A stretch of 64,000 nucleotides of DNA from Micromonospora sediminicola (lineage in GTDB: Bacteria; Actinomycetota; Actinomycetes; Mycobacteriales; Micromonosporaceae), in NCBI RefSeq assembly GCF_900089585.1, contig NZ_FLRH01000004.1, positions 55,001 to 119,000 of the forward strand, read 5' to 3'. Position 1 is the first letter of the stretch. Every line of letters starts with the position of its first letter. Positions 16,915 through 26,517 of this stretch are shown one piece after another. The notes beneath the pieces are model-generated. The model saw only the letters and a list, made by a program, of their open reading frames with translations. It was not told the DNA's origin and made no database searches. The translations under genes and the position numbers were made by a program.

Positions 16915-16969
16915 GATCAAGGGGTTCGCGTCACGGCAGGAGAGGGCGGCTGACGCTAACTCCTTGATC
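16915..16969. repeat. Imperfect palindrome with GATCAAGG(A/G)GTT arms
   Basis: Two 19-nt arms (left 16915-16933, right 16951-16969) are complementary at 17 of 19 positions around a 17-nt centre. The arm, GATCAAGGGGTTCGCGTCA, is nearly the same as the arm of a second palindrome at 50573-50618, so this looks like a dispersed intergenic element of the genome. It sits in the 268-nt gap after mpg and could also act as a terminator. Confidence 0.65.
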
Positions 16970-17121
16970 AACGCGCGGCGCGGGCGGGAGGAGCGGGAAG
17001 GCAGGTGGGGTGGGGTGGCAACCCGATGGTCCCGCGGAGCGTCTCACTGTCAGGAGGGCAGGGCGTTGCGCACGAGTGACTTTCAACGGGGTGTTGACAA
17101 CATGCCGCTATCGGGTGTGGG

Positions 17122-17556
17122 ATGGACGACATGGTCACCGTGGACAACGACCCGTTCACCGCTCCGGATGCTGCCCAGGCCCGCGCGCACCGCAACTACG
17201 CGGCGCTGCTGCGGATCGCCGAGCGGCACGCCGGCACCAACTCCCGCCGTCGCCGCTACGCGCACCCCGACGTGCCCGACGCGTACGAGGCGGCCACGCT
17301 GGTGATGGCGCTCGCCGGCGGCGCCGAACTGCAGGAGGGCGAGGAACCGGTCGACCAGGCCGACCTGATGGCCGCGCTGACCCTGATCCCGCACGTGCGG
17401 GCCGAGGTCGACGTGCTGGAGGCCGGGCTGCTGCAGGTGGCCCGCGGGCGCGGCATGACCTGGCAGGCGATCGCGTTCGGGCTGGGGCTGGGCAGCGCGC
17501 AGGCCGCCCGGCAGCGCTACGAGCGGCTCACCGTCCGCACCGGCACCGGCGACTGA
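17122..17556 (+). CDS. Small protein with possible helix-turn-helix, unknown function
   Basis: A 144-aa, mostly helical protein that I do not recognise. Residues about 40-100 contain RRRRYAHPDVPDAYEAATLVM and an acidic segment (LQEGEEPVDQADL). The C-terminal part, RGRGMTWQAIAFGLGLGS followed by AQAARQRYERL, resembles a helix-turn-helix in which the second helix reads sequence repeats (AQAARQRYERL), as in small DNA-binding proteins. Two starts are possible, ATG 17122 or ATG 17131. A TTGACA element at 17094-17099 lies upstream but has no convincing -10 partner. It is followed 67 nt later by an MmcQ/YjbR gene on the same strand. DNA binding is inferred only. Confidence 0.5.
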   Translation: MDDMVTVDNDPFTAPDAAQARAHRNYAALLRIAERHAGTNSRRRRYAHPDVPDAYEAATLVMALAGGAELQEGEEPVDQADLMAALTLIPHVRAEVDVLEAGLLQVARGRGMTWQAIAFGLGLGSAQAARQRYERLTVRTGTGD

Positions 17557-17623
17557 GCCTCGGGCCGGCGGACTGTCACAGCGGCGGGCGAGACTGTGCC
17601 GGACGACGGCACGGGAGGACGCG

Positions 17624-17977
17624 ATGACGCGCGAGGAGATGCTGGCCTACTGCCTGGCCAAGCCGGGAGCCTGGCTCGACCGGCCGTGGGAGGGCGACGA
17701 GGTGGTGAAGGTGGGCAGCCGGATCTTCGCCTTCCTCGGCTCGCCCGAGGGCGAGGCCAGGATCGGCGTCAAGTGCGGCCCGACGCGGGAGGTCGCCGAC
17801 GAGTGGGTGCACCGGTTCCCGGCCGACGCCCGCCCGTCGCCCTACATCGGCCGGTCCGGCTGGAACACGCTGCGCCTCGAGGGCGGCATCCCCGACGACG
17901 AACTGGTCGACGCCGCCGACGGGTCCTACGACGCGGTGGTGGCCAAGCTGCCGAAACGCGAGCGGCCGGCCGGTTGA
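17624..17977 (+). CDS. MmcQ/YjbR-family protein
   Basis: A 117-aa single-domain protein of the MmcQ/YjbR family, whose double-winged fold suggests nucleic-acid or nucleotide binding but whose biochemical role is unsettled. Conserved features are YCLAKPGAWLDRPWEGDE near the start, VGSRIFAFLG and GEARIGVKCGP in the middle, and GWNTLRLEGGIPDDELVD towards the end. Length matches the family. It converges on argH, with a GC hairpin in between. Confidence 0.85.
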   Translation: MTREEMLAYCLAKPGAWLDRPWEGDEVVKVGSRIFAFLGSPEGEARIGVKCGPTREVADEWVHRFPADARPSPYIGRSGWNTLRLEGGIPDDELVDAADGSYDAVVAKLPKRERPAG

Positions 17978-18004
17978 CCGCCCGCGGGGCAGGACGCCGC
18001 TCGA

Positions 18005-18030
18005 CCGGGGCGGGCCAGCGCCCGCCCCGG
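18005..18030. terminator. Bidirectional hairpin between mmcQ and argH
   Basis: A perfect 11-bp stem (CCGGGGCGGGC / GCCCGCCCCGG) with a 4-nt loop lies in the 64-nt gap between two convergent genes. It should terminate both the arginine operon and the small genes on the other strand. Confidence 0.6.
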
Positions 18031-18041
18031 GACCGGGTGGC

Positions 18042-19517
18042 TCAGCGGGGCACGACCCCCTCGGCGGCCCACTCCCGCCACCCCGCCAGCTTGTCCGCCG
18101 CGGCGGCGAGCTGATCGGCGACCGGCCCGGGGCCGGTGGAGCCGGGGGTGGTGCGGGCCGCGAGGGCCGAGCGCACCGAGAGCACGTCGCGCACCGACGG
18201 GTCCAGGTGCTCGCTGACCGCGGCCAGATCGGCGTCGGAGACCTCGTCCAGCGCGCAGTCGCGGGCCGCGCAGAGCGCGACCAGCCGGCCGGTGATCTCG
18301 TGCGCGTCGCGGAACGGCACGTTGCGCCGGACCAGCCAGTCGGCGACCTCGGTGGCCAGGGAGAAGCCGGACGGCGCGCTGGCCACCAGACGGTCCACCC
18401 GGACCGTCATCGTGGAGATCATCCCGGCCAGCGCGGGCAGCAGCAGCTCCAGCGTGTCGACCGCGTCGAACGCCGGCTCCTTGTCCTCCTGCATGTCCCG
18501 GTCGTAGGTCATCGGCAGGCCCTTGAGCATGGTCAGCACGCTCATCAGGCCACCGACCAGCCGGCCGGACTTGCCCCGGGCCAGCTCGGCGATGTCCGCG
18601 TTCTTCTTCTGCGGCATGATCGACGAGCCGGTGGCGAACGCGTCGTCCAGCTCCACCCAGCCGAACTCCTGCGACGTCCAGAGCACCACCTCCTCGCCGA
18701 GGCGGGACAGGTGCACGCCGACCATCGCGGTGACGAAGAGGAACTCGGCCACGAAGTCCCGGTCGGCGACCGCGTCCATCGAGTTGGCGAACGAGGTGCG
18801 GAAGCCCAGCTCCTTGGCGACGGCCACCGGGTCCAGCGGCAGACCCGAGCCGGCCAGCGCGCCCGCCCCGAGCGGGCTGATCGCGGTCCGCTCGTCCCAG
18901 TCGCGCAGCCGCTCCAGGTCGCGCAGCAGCGGCTGCACGTGGGCCAGCAGCCAGTGCCCGAACGTCACCGGCTGGGCGTGCTGCAGGTGCGTCATGCCCG
19001 GCGCCGCGGTGTCGACGTGCCGCTCCGCCTGCTCGACCAGCGCCTCGGCCAGCTCGACCAGCCGGGCCGCCACCCCACGGGCGTGGTCACGCAGGTAGAG
19101 CCGCAGGTCGGTGGCGACCTGGTCGTTGCGGGACCGGCCGGCGCGCAGCTTGCCGCCGAGGCTGCCCAGCCGTTCCAGCAGGCCCCGCTCCAGGGCGGTG
19201 TGCACGTCCTCGTCGTCCACCGTGGGACGGAACGCGCCGGACGCGCACGCCGCCTCCAGGTCGTCCAGCGCGGCCAGCATCCGACCCAGCTCCTCCGGGT
19301 CGAGCAGACCGGCGCCGGCGAGGACCCGGGCGTGCGCCCGGGAACCGGCGAGGTCGTACGGGGCGAGACGCCAGTCGAACTGGACACTCACCGACAGCCG
19401 CGCGAGCGCCTCGGCGGGACCGCCGGCGAACCGGCCTCCCCAGAGGCTCGTCCGGTTGGTGGCGGCGCTGTTCTCGGTCAGGCTCTTGTCGTCCACCCCA
19501 CCCATTGTGAAGGTCAC
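18042..19517 (-). CDS. argH: Argininosuccinate lyase
   Basis: A 491-aa enzyme splitting argininosuccinate into arginine and fumarate, the last step of arginine synthesis. It has NRTSLWGGRFAGGPAEALAR at the start, KLRAGRSRNDQVATDLRLYL and the superfamily signature GSSIMPQKKNADIAEL. I chose the GTG at 19517 because it overlaps the argG stop as GTGA, the same 4-nt junction seen throughout this operon, and a GGGAGAGG ribosome site lies 7 nt before it. An ATG 12 nt downstream (19505) is possible but is too far from that site. It is the last gene of the operon, followed by a hairpin. Confidence 0.95.
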   Translation of the reverse strand: MTFTMGGVDDKSLTENSAATNRTSLWGGRFAGGPAEALARLSVSVQFDWRLAPYDLAGSRAHARVLAGAGLLDPEELGRMLAALDDLEAACASGAFRPTVDDEDVHTALERGLLERLGSLGGKLRAGRSRNDQVATDLRLYLRDHARGVAARLVELAEALVEQAERHVDTAAPGMTHLQHAQPVTFGHWLLAHVQPLLRDLERLRDWDERTAISPLGAGALAGSGLPLDPVAVAKELGFRTSFANSMDAVADRDFVAEFLFVTAMVGVHLSRLGEEVVLWTSQEFGWVELDDAFATGSSIMPQKKNADIAELARGKSGRLVGGLMSVLTMLKGLPMTYDRDMQEDKEPAFDAVDTLELLLPALAGMISTMTVRVDRLVASAPSGFSLATEVADWLVRRNVPFRDAHEITGRLVALCAARDCALDEVSDADLAAVSEHLDPSVRDVLSVRSALAARTTPGSTGPGPVADQLAAAADKLAGWREWAAEGVVPR

Positions 19518-20725
19518 CAGCTCACCTCTCCCAACCGGGCGTCCCGCGCGGCGGCCAGGCCGCTGGGCAGGCCCCACAACCGCACGAAACCCTTCGCCAG
19601 CGACTGGTCGAACGTGTCGCCGGTGTCGTAGGTGGCCAGGCCGAAGTCGTAGAGGCTGGCCTCGGAGCGCCGCCCGGTCACCACGGCCCGGCCGCCGTGC
19701 AGGGTCAGCCGCACCTCGCCGGTGACGTGCCGCTGGGCGTCGTCGACGAACGCGTCCAGCGCCCGGCGCAGCGGGGAGAACCAGAGACCGTCGTAGACCA
19801 GCTCGCCCCAGCGCTGGTCGACGCCGCGCTTGAACCGGGCCAGGTCCCGCTCGACCGTGACCGCCTCCAGCTCCTGGTGGGCGGTGATCAGGGCGACCGC
19901 GCCGGGCGCCTCGTACACCTCGCGGCTCTTGATGCCGACCAGCCGGTCCTCGACCATGTCGAGCCGGCCCACGCCGTGGGCGCCGGCGCGCCGGTTGAGG
20001 TCCAGGATCGCCTGGTACGGGGTGACCGTCTCGCCGTCGATCGCCACCGGGACGCCGCCGTCGAAGGTGATGACCACCTCGTCCGGGTCGCGCTCCAGGG
20101 CCGGGTCGGACGTGTACGCGTAGAGGTCCTCCACCGGCGCGGTCCAGATGTCCTCCAGGAAGCCGGTCTCCACGGCCCGCCCCCACAGGTTCTGGTCGAT
20201 CGAGTACGGTGACCGCGCCGTGACGTCGATCGGCAGCCCCTTCTCCTCGGCGAAGGCGATCGCCTTGTCCCGGGTCCAGGCGAGGTCCCGGGCCGGCGCG
20301 ACGATCCTCAGGTCGGGGGCGAGCGCGGCCAGGCCGACCTCGAACCGGACCTGGTCGTTGCCCTTGCCGGTGCAGCCGTGCGACACGATCGTGCCGCCGT
20401 GCCGGCGCGCGGCGGCGACCAGGTGCCGGACGATCAACGGCCGGGACAGCGCGGAGACCAACGGGTAGCGGTCCATGTAGAGCGCGTTGGCCCGGATCGC
20501 CGGCACGCAGTATCCGGCGGCGAACTCGTCCCGCGCGTCGATCACCTCCGCCTCGACGGCGCCGCAGTCCAGGGCGCGCTGCCGGACGACGGTCATGTCC
20601 TCGCCGCCCTGGCCGAGGTCGACCGCCACCGCGATCACCTCGGCGCCGGCCTGCTCGGCCAGGTACGGGATGGCGACGGAGGTGTCGAGACCCCCGGAGT
20701 ACGCCAGGACGACCCGCTCGGTCAT
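19514..20725 (-). CDS. argG: Argininosuccinate synthase
   Basis: A 403-aa ATP-dependent ligase joining citrulline and aspartate. The N-type ATP-pyrophosphatase loop is VVLAYSGGLDTSVAI at the start; VSHGCTGKGNDQVRFE and ARSPYSIDQNLWGRAVE are conserved substrate-site segments. Length matches the family. The start overlaps argR by 4 nt and the stop overlaps argH by 4 nt, so it is tightly coupled within the arginine operon. Confidence 0.97.
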   Translation of the reverse strand: MTERVVLAYSGGLDTSVAIPYLAEQAGAEVIAVAVDLGQGGEDMTVVRQRALDCGAVEAEVIDARDEFAAGYCVPAIRANALYMDRYPLVSALSRPLIVRHLVAAARRHGGTIVSHGCTGKGNDQVRFEVGLAALAPDLRIVAPARDLAWTRDKAIAFAEEKGLPIDVTARSPYSIDQNLWGRAVETGFLEDIWTAPVEDLYAYTSDPALERDPDEVVITFDGGVPVAIDGETVTPYQAILDLNRRAGAHGVGRLDMVEDRLVGIKSREVYEAPGAVALITAHQELEAVTVERDLARFKRGVDQRWGELVYDGLWFSPLRRALDAFVDDAQRHVTGEVRLTLHGGRAVVTGRRSEASLYDFGLATYDTGDTFDQSLAKGFVRLWGLPSGLAAARDARLGEVSW

Positions 20726-21233
20726 GGTGTGCTGTTCCCTTCGACGTTCTCGTCCCGGCGGGCCCAGGCGGCGAGCCGGTCGCCCAGTGCCGCACCGCCG
20801 TCGGGCTCGCGGGCCACGACGAGGATGGTGTCGTCGCCGGCGATGGTGCCGACGATCTCGGACAGGCCGGCCCGGTCCAACGCGCTGGCCAGGTAGTGGG
20901 CCGCGCCCGGCGGGGTGCGCAGCACCGCGATGTTCCCGCTGGCGTCGACCCCGTTGAGCAGTTCCCGCAGCAGGCGTACCAGCCGGGCCGGCGCGCCCTC
21001 GGCGTCGCGCAACGGACGGTGGCCGTCCTCCGGGATCAGGTAGACGCCCCGCCCGTCGCCGCCGCGCGCGGTCACCGCCCCCAGTTCCTTCAGGTCCCGG
21101 GAGAGCGTGGCCTGGGTGACCTGGATGCCGTCACCGGCGAGCAGGTCGGCCAGCTCGGTCTGCGAGTGGATGGGCGTGTCGCGGATCAGCTCGACGATGC
21201 GGGCGTGCCGCGCGGCGCGGGTCAGCGGGGCGG

Positions 21234-21237
<4 letters not shown>
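20722..21237 (-). CDS. argR: Arginine repressor
   Basis: A 171-aa hexameric, arginine-responsive transcription factor. The N-terminal winged helix shows HSQTELADLLAGDGIQVTQA and TLSRDLKELGAVTARG, the DNA-recognition helix. The C-terminal domain contains GTIAGDDTILVVAREP, the arginine-binding and trimerisation motif. It is encoded inside the operon it should regulate, between argF and argG, giving autoregulation; a matching ARG box is at 26422-26439 before argC. Confidence 0.95.
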
Positions 21238-22156
<919 letters not shown>

Positions 22157-22160
<4 letters not shown>

Positions 22161-23362
22161 GCGAGGGCCTCCGTGGCGGTGGGTCCGGTCGGCGCGGGAG
22201 CGGCCGCGTCGAGCGCGGCGGGTAGGGCGGCCAGGAACGCGTCGGCCTGCGCGGCGGTGAGGATCAGCGGCGGCGCGAGCCGGACCACGCCGGGCTGCAC
22301 CGGGTTGACCAGGAAACCGGCGGCGCGCAGCGCCTCGGTCACCGGGGCGGCGACCGGGGCGGCCAGCTCGACGCCGAGCAGCAGGCCGGCGCCGCGCACC
22401 CCGCGCACCAGCGGGTGCCCGAGCGCCTCGACGCCGCGCCGCAGCCGCTCGCCGACCCGCTTGACGTGGTCGAGCAGCCCCTCGTTCGCGATCGTGGCGA
22501 CCACCGCGAGCGCGGCGGCGCAGCTGACCGGGTTGCCGCCGAACGTGGTGCCGTGCGAGCCGGGGGTGAGCAGGTCGGCGGCCGGGCCGAAGGCCAGGCA
22601 CGCGCCGAGCGGCAGGCCGCCGCCGAGCCCCTTGGCCAGCGTGACCACGTCCGGCTCGACGCCCTCGGCCTGGTGGGCGAACCAGTGCCCGGTACGCCCG
22701 ACGCCGGTCTGCACCTCGTCGAGCACCAGCAGCGCGCCGCGTGCGGCGGTGATCCGCCGGGCCGCCGCGAGGTAGCCCGGCGGCGGGACGACCACGCCGT
22801 TCTCCCCCTGGATCGGCTCCAGGATCACCATCGCGGTGGCGTCGGTGACCGCCTCGGCCAGCGCGTCGACGTCGCCGTAGGGCACGTGGGTCACGTCGCC
22901 GGGCAGCGGGCGGAACGGGTCGGCCTTGGCCGGCTGACCGGTGAGCGCCAGCGCGCCCATGGTCCGGCCGTGGAAACCACCGTGGGCGGCCACCACGTGG
23001 CGTCGACCGGTGAGCCGGGAGAGTTTGAACGCCGCCTCGTTGGCCTCCGCGCCGGAGTTGGCGAAGAAGACCCGGCCCGGCCGGCCCGCGAGGGCCAGCA
23101 GCAGCTCGGCCAGCGCGACCGGCGGTTCGGCGACGAACAGGTTCGACACGTGCCCCAGCGTCGCGACCTGCCGGGTGACGGCGGCCACCACGGCCGGGTG
23201 CGCGTGGCCGAGCGCGTTGACGGCGATGCCGCCGACCAGGTCCACGTACTCCCGGCCGGCCTCGTCGACCACGACGGCGCCGGAGCCGGAGACGAGCGCC
23301 AGTGGCGGTGTGCCGTAGTTGTCCATCATGGTGGCGCGCCAGCGCCGCACCAGCGTGCTCAT
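22157..23362 (-). CDS. argD: Acetylornithine aminotransferase
   Basis: A 401-aa PLP-dependent class-III aminotransferase converting N-acetylglutamate semialdehyde to N-acetylornithine. Conserved features are FFANSGAEANEAAFKLSR, LLVLDEVQTGVGRTG with the PLP-ring Asp, and the Schiff-base Lys in VVTLAKGLGGGLPLGA. The ATG overlaps the argB stop by 4 nt, and the MSTLVRRWRATMMDNYGTPP start is typical for actinobacterial ArgD. It may also serve in lysine synthesis, as in many bacteria. Confidence 0.95.
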
Positions 23363-24246
23363 GAGCCGATCACCATCGTTCCGAACCCTTCCGAGGTGAA
23401 GACCTCCAGCAGCGTGGAGTGCGCGACCCGGCCGTCGACGACGTGCGCGGCGGGTACTCCCCCACGCACCGCCCGCAGGCACGCCTCCATCTTCGGGACC
23501 ATGCCCGACTCCAGCGACGGCAGCAGCGTCGCCAGCTCGTCGGCGGTGATCTCGCTGATCAGGCTGGACGTGTCGGGCCAGTCCGCGTACAGACCGGGCA
23601 CGTCGGTGAGGACGACCAGCTTGCGCGCGTCCAGGGCGACCGCGAGCGCGGCGGCGGCGGTGTCCGCGTTGAGGTTGTGCAGCACCCCGTCGGCGTCCGG
23701 GGCGACGGTGGAGATGACCGGGATCCGGCCGGCCGCGATCAGGTCGGTGACCGCGGAGGCGTTCACCGACTCCACGTCGCCGACCTGCCCCACGTCGACC
23801 GGCTCCCCGTCCACGTACGCCGGCCGGCGCACCGCGGTGAACAGGCCGGCGTCCTCGCCGGAGAGCCCGACCGCGAACGGGCCGTGCGCGTTGACCAGGC
23901 CGACCAGCTCCCGGCCGACCTGCCCGACGAGGACCATCCGGACCACGTCCATGGCCTCGGGGGTGGTGACCCGCAGGCCGCCCCGGAACTCGCTGGCGAT
24001 GCCGAGGCGGCCCAGCATGGCGGAGATCTGCGGGCCGCCGCCGTGCACGACGACCGGCTTGAGGCCGGCGTACCGGAGGAAGACCATGTCCGCGGCGAAC
24101 GCCCGCTGGAGCGCGGGGTCCACCATGGCGTTGCCGCCGTACTTGACCACGACGGTCGCGCCGGCGAGGCGGGCCAGCCAGGGCAGCGCCTCGATCAGCG
24201 TGGCGGCCTTGGCCTGGGCCTGGCTGAGGTCAGCGGTGAGGTTCAT
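23359..24246 (-). CDS. argB: Acetylglutamate kinase
   Basis: A 295-aa amino-acid kinase phosphorylating N-acetylglutamate. It has TVVVKYGGNAMVDPALQ with the catalytic Lys and glycine loop, LKPVVVHGGGPQISAMLGRL, and NADTAAAALAVALDARKLVV for nucleotide binding. This is usually the arginine-feedback-regulated step of the cyclic pathway. Starts and stops overlap argJ and argD by 4 nt each. Confidence 0.96.
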   Translation of the reverse strand: MNLTADLSQAQAKAATLIEALPWLARLAGATVVVKYGGNAMVDPALQRAFAADMVFLRYAGLKPVVVHGGGPQISAMLGRLGIASEFRGGLRVTTPEAMDVVRMVLVGQVGRELVGLVNAHGPFAVGLSGEDAGLFTAVRRPAYVDGEPVDVGQVGDVESVNASAVTDLIAAGRIPVISTVAPDADGVLHNLNADTAAAALAVALDARKLVVLTDVPGLYADWPDTSSLISEITADELATLLPSLESGMVPKMEACLRAVRGGVPAAHVVDGRVAHSTLLEVFTSEGFGTMVIGS

Positions 24247-25415
24247 GTGGAGTAGGCCGAGTTCTCGTGCACGTACGCGTGGGACAGGTCGTTGGTCCAG
24301 ACGGTGGCCGCGGCGCCACCGGCGTGCAGGTCGATCCGGATGGTCACGTCGCGGCCGGTGAGGTCCACCTTGGCGCGGTCCTCGGCGGCGGCGCCGGCCC
24401 GGCACACCCAGATCCCGTTGACCGCCACGTCGACGTCGTCGGGCTCGAACGTGGCGGCGGTGGTGCCGACGGCGGCGAGGATGCGACCCCAGTTCGGGTC
24501 GTTGCCGAACAGCGCGGTCTTCACCAGGTTGTTGCGGGCCACCGCGCGGCCCACCTCCACGGCCTCGTCCTCGTTCGCCGCGCCCACCACGTCGACGGCG
24601 ACCTGCTTGGTCGCGCCCTCCGCGTCGGCGAGGAGCTGCTGGGCCAGGTCGTGGCAGGCGGCGGTGACCGCGGCGGTCAGCTCGGCCTCGGTCGGCTCGA
24701 TGCCGGACGCGCCGCTGGCCAGCAGCAGCACGGTGTCGTTGGTGGACATGCAGCCGTCGGAGTCGACCCGGTCGAACGTGACCCGGGTGGCGGCCCGCAG
24801 CGCGGCGTCCAGCACGTCCGGGCCGGCCACCGCGTCGGTGGTGAGCACGCAGAGCATGGTGGCCATGGCCGGCGCCAGCATCCCGGCGCCCTTCGCCATC
24901 CCGCCGACGGTCCAGCCGCTGCCGCGCGCCACCGTCGTCTTGGGTCGGGTGTCCGTGGTCATGATCGCCTCGGCGGCCGGTCCGCCGCCGTCGCGGGACA
25001 GTCCGCGCACCGCGTCGCGTACGCCGGGCAGCAGCTTGTCCATCGGCAGCCGCTCGCCGATCAGGCCGGTCGAGCAGACCGCGACCTCGCCGGCGCCGAC
25101 GATCAGCCGGGGGCTGCTGCCGGTGAGCGCGGCGGCGGTGTGCTCGGCGGTGGCGTGGGTGTCCTGGAAGCCGGCCGGGCCGGTGCAGGCGTTCGCGCCG
25201 CCGGAGTTGAGCACCACGGCACGGACCACGCCGCCGTGGACGACGCGCTGGGTCCAGAGCACCGGGGCGGCCTTGACCCGGTTGGCGGTGAACACGCCGG
25301 CGACCCCGGCGTCCGGGCCGTCGTTGACGACCAGCGCGACGTCACCGGCGCCGGAGGTCTTGAGGCCGGCGGCGACACCGGCGGCACGGAAGCCGCGGGG
25401 GGTGGTGACACTCAT
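24243..25415 (-). CDS. argJ: Bifunctional glutamate N-acetyltransferase/ornithine acetyltransferase
   Basis: A 390-aa Ntn-type enzyme that recycles the acetyl group from acetylornithine to glutamate, making the pathway cyclic. The self-cleavage site lies in KGAGMLAPAMATMLCVLTTD, between Ala and the nucleophilic Thr of ATML. VVLNSGGANACTGPAGFQD is the conserved N-terminal active-site part, and FGNDPNWGRILAAVG is conserved near the end. The presence of argJ explains the absence of an argE gene in the operon. Overlaps argC and argB by 4 nt. Confidence 0.95.
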   Translation of the reverse strand: MSVTTPRGFRAAGVAAGLKTSGAGDVALVVNDGPDAGVAGVFTANRVKAAPVLWTQRVVHGGVVRAVVLNSGGANACTGPAGFQDTHATAEHTAAALTGSSPRLIVGAGEVAVCSTGLIGERLPMDKLLPGVRDAVRGLSRDGGGPAAEAIMTTDTRPKTTVARGSGWTVGGMAKGAGMLAPAMATMLCVLTTDAVAGPDVLDAALRAATRVTFDRVDSDGCMSTNDTVLLLASGASGIEPTEAELTAAVTAACHDLAQQLLADAEGATKQVAVDVVGAANEDEAVEVGRAVARNNLVKTALFGNDPNWGRILAAVGTTAATFEPDDVDVAVNGIWVCRAGAAAEDRAKVDLTGRDVTIRIDLHAGGAAATVWTNDLSHAYVHENSAYST

Positions 25416-26413
25416 GGGGTTACTCCGAAGACGGACAGACCGGTGGTCTCGGGGAGACCGACCATCAGGTTGGCGTTCTGCACGGCCTGGCCGGCCGCGC
25501 CCTTGCCCAGGTTGTCGATGGCGCTGACCACGATCACCCGCCCCGAGTCGACGTCCACGGTCGCCTGGAGGTGGCAGGAGTTCGAGCCGGCGGTGGCGGC
25601 GGTGTGCGGCCACGCCCCCTCGGGCAGCACGTGCACGAACGGCGCGTCGGCGTAGGCGGCGGCCAGCACCGCGCGCGGGTCGGCGTCACCGGTCGGCAGC
25701 GCGGTGACGGTGGCCAGGATCCCGCGCGGCATGGGCGCGAGGACGGGCGTGAACGACAGGCCGGCCGCGCCGCTGGCCTGCTTGATCTCCGGCACGTGCT
25801 GGTGTGCGCCCACCTTGTAGGGCGACAGGTCGCCCATCACCTCGCTGCCGAGCAGGTGCGCCTTCGCGGCCCGGCCGGCGCCGGAGGTGCCGGAGGCGGC
25901 GACCACCACCACGTCGTCGGGGCGTACCGCGCCGGCGGCGATCAGCGGCGCCAGGGCGAGGGTGGTGGCTGCGGCGTAGCAGCCGGTGCTGGCCACCCGC
26001 CGGGCCGCGGCGATCTCCGCCCGCTGGCCGGGCAGCTCGGGCAGGCCGTACGTCCACGCGCCGGCGTACGCGCCGGCGTAGTAGCGGGCCCAGGCGTCCG
26101 CGTCGCGCAACCGGTGGTCGGCGCCGAGGTCGACCACCGCGACGCTGTCGGGGAGGGCCGCCGCGAGCGCCGCCGACTGGCCGTGCGGCAGGGCCAGGAA
26201 GACCAGGTCCGCGTCGGCCAGGGCCGCCGGCTCGGTCGCCCCGAACACCAGGTCCAGGCCGACGAGCTGCGGGTGTACGGCGGTGACGGGCTGACCGGCC
26301 TGGCTGTGCGCGGTAGCGGTGACCAGGTCGAACTCGGGGTGACCGGCGAGCAGGCGCAACAGTTCGCCGCCGGCGTATCCACTCGCCCCGGCCACCGCAA
26401 CTCGAATGCCCAT
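25412..26413 (-). CDS. argC: N-acetyl-gamma-glutamyl-phosphate reductase
   Basis: A 333-aa NADPH-dependent reductase, first gene of the arginine operon. It has the dinucleotide fold RVAVAGASGYAGGELLRLL, the catalytic Cys in VASTGCYAAATTLAL, and AASGTSGAGRAAK. The ATG at 26413 begins right at the fold and has GGAGGGC upstream; an earlier in-frame ATG would run through the operator. The gene is followed by seven more arg genes, each coupled by a 4-nt overlap. Confidence 0.95.
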   Translation of the reverse strand: MGIRVAVAGASGYAGGELLRLLAGHPEFDLVTATAHSQAGQPVTAVHPQLVGLDLVFGATEPAALADADLVFLALPHGQSAALAAALPDSVAVVDLGADHRLRDADAWARYYAGAYAGAWTYGLPELPGQRAEIAAARRVASTGCYAAATTLALAPLIAAGAVRPDDVVVVAASGTSGAGRAAKAHLLGSEVMGDLSPYKVGAHQHVPEIKQASGAAGLSFTPVLAPMPRGILATVTALPTGDADPRAVLAAAYADAPFVHVLPEGAWPHTAATAGSNSCHLQATVDVDSGRVIVVSAIDNLGKGAAGQAVQNANLMVGLPETTGLSVFGVTP

Positions 26414-26421
26414 ACTGCCCT

Positions 26422-26468
26422 CCGCATGACTATGCATAGAGGTTAGCAGGGCCATCCCGTCACTGCAA
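26422..26468 (-). promoter_or_regulatory. argC operon promoter with ARG box
   Basis: On the minus strand TTGCAG (26463-26468) is followed after 17 nt by TAACCT (26440-26445), a good housekeeping-type promoter. Directly downstream, 26422-26439 reads CTATGCATAGTCATGCGG, two half-sites typical of an ArgR operator, placed over the transcription start. Further CATGCAG/GCATG half-sites lie just upstream at about 26470-26490. Arginine-bound ArgR, encoded in the operon, should block transcription here. Confidence 0.7.
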
Positions 26469-26517
26469 GTTCATGCGGTCCACTGCATGGACGTACGCTT
26501 CTCGGGCGGAGCCGGGT

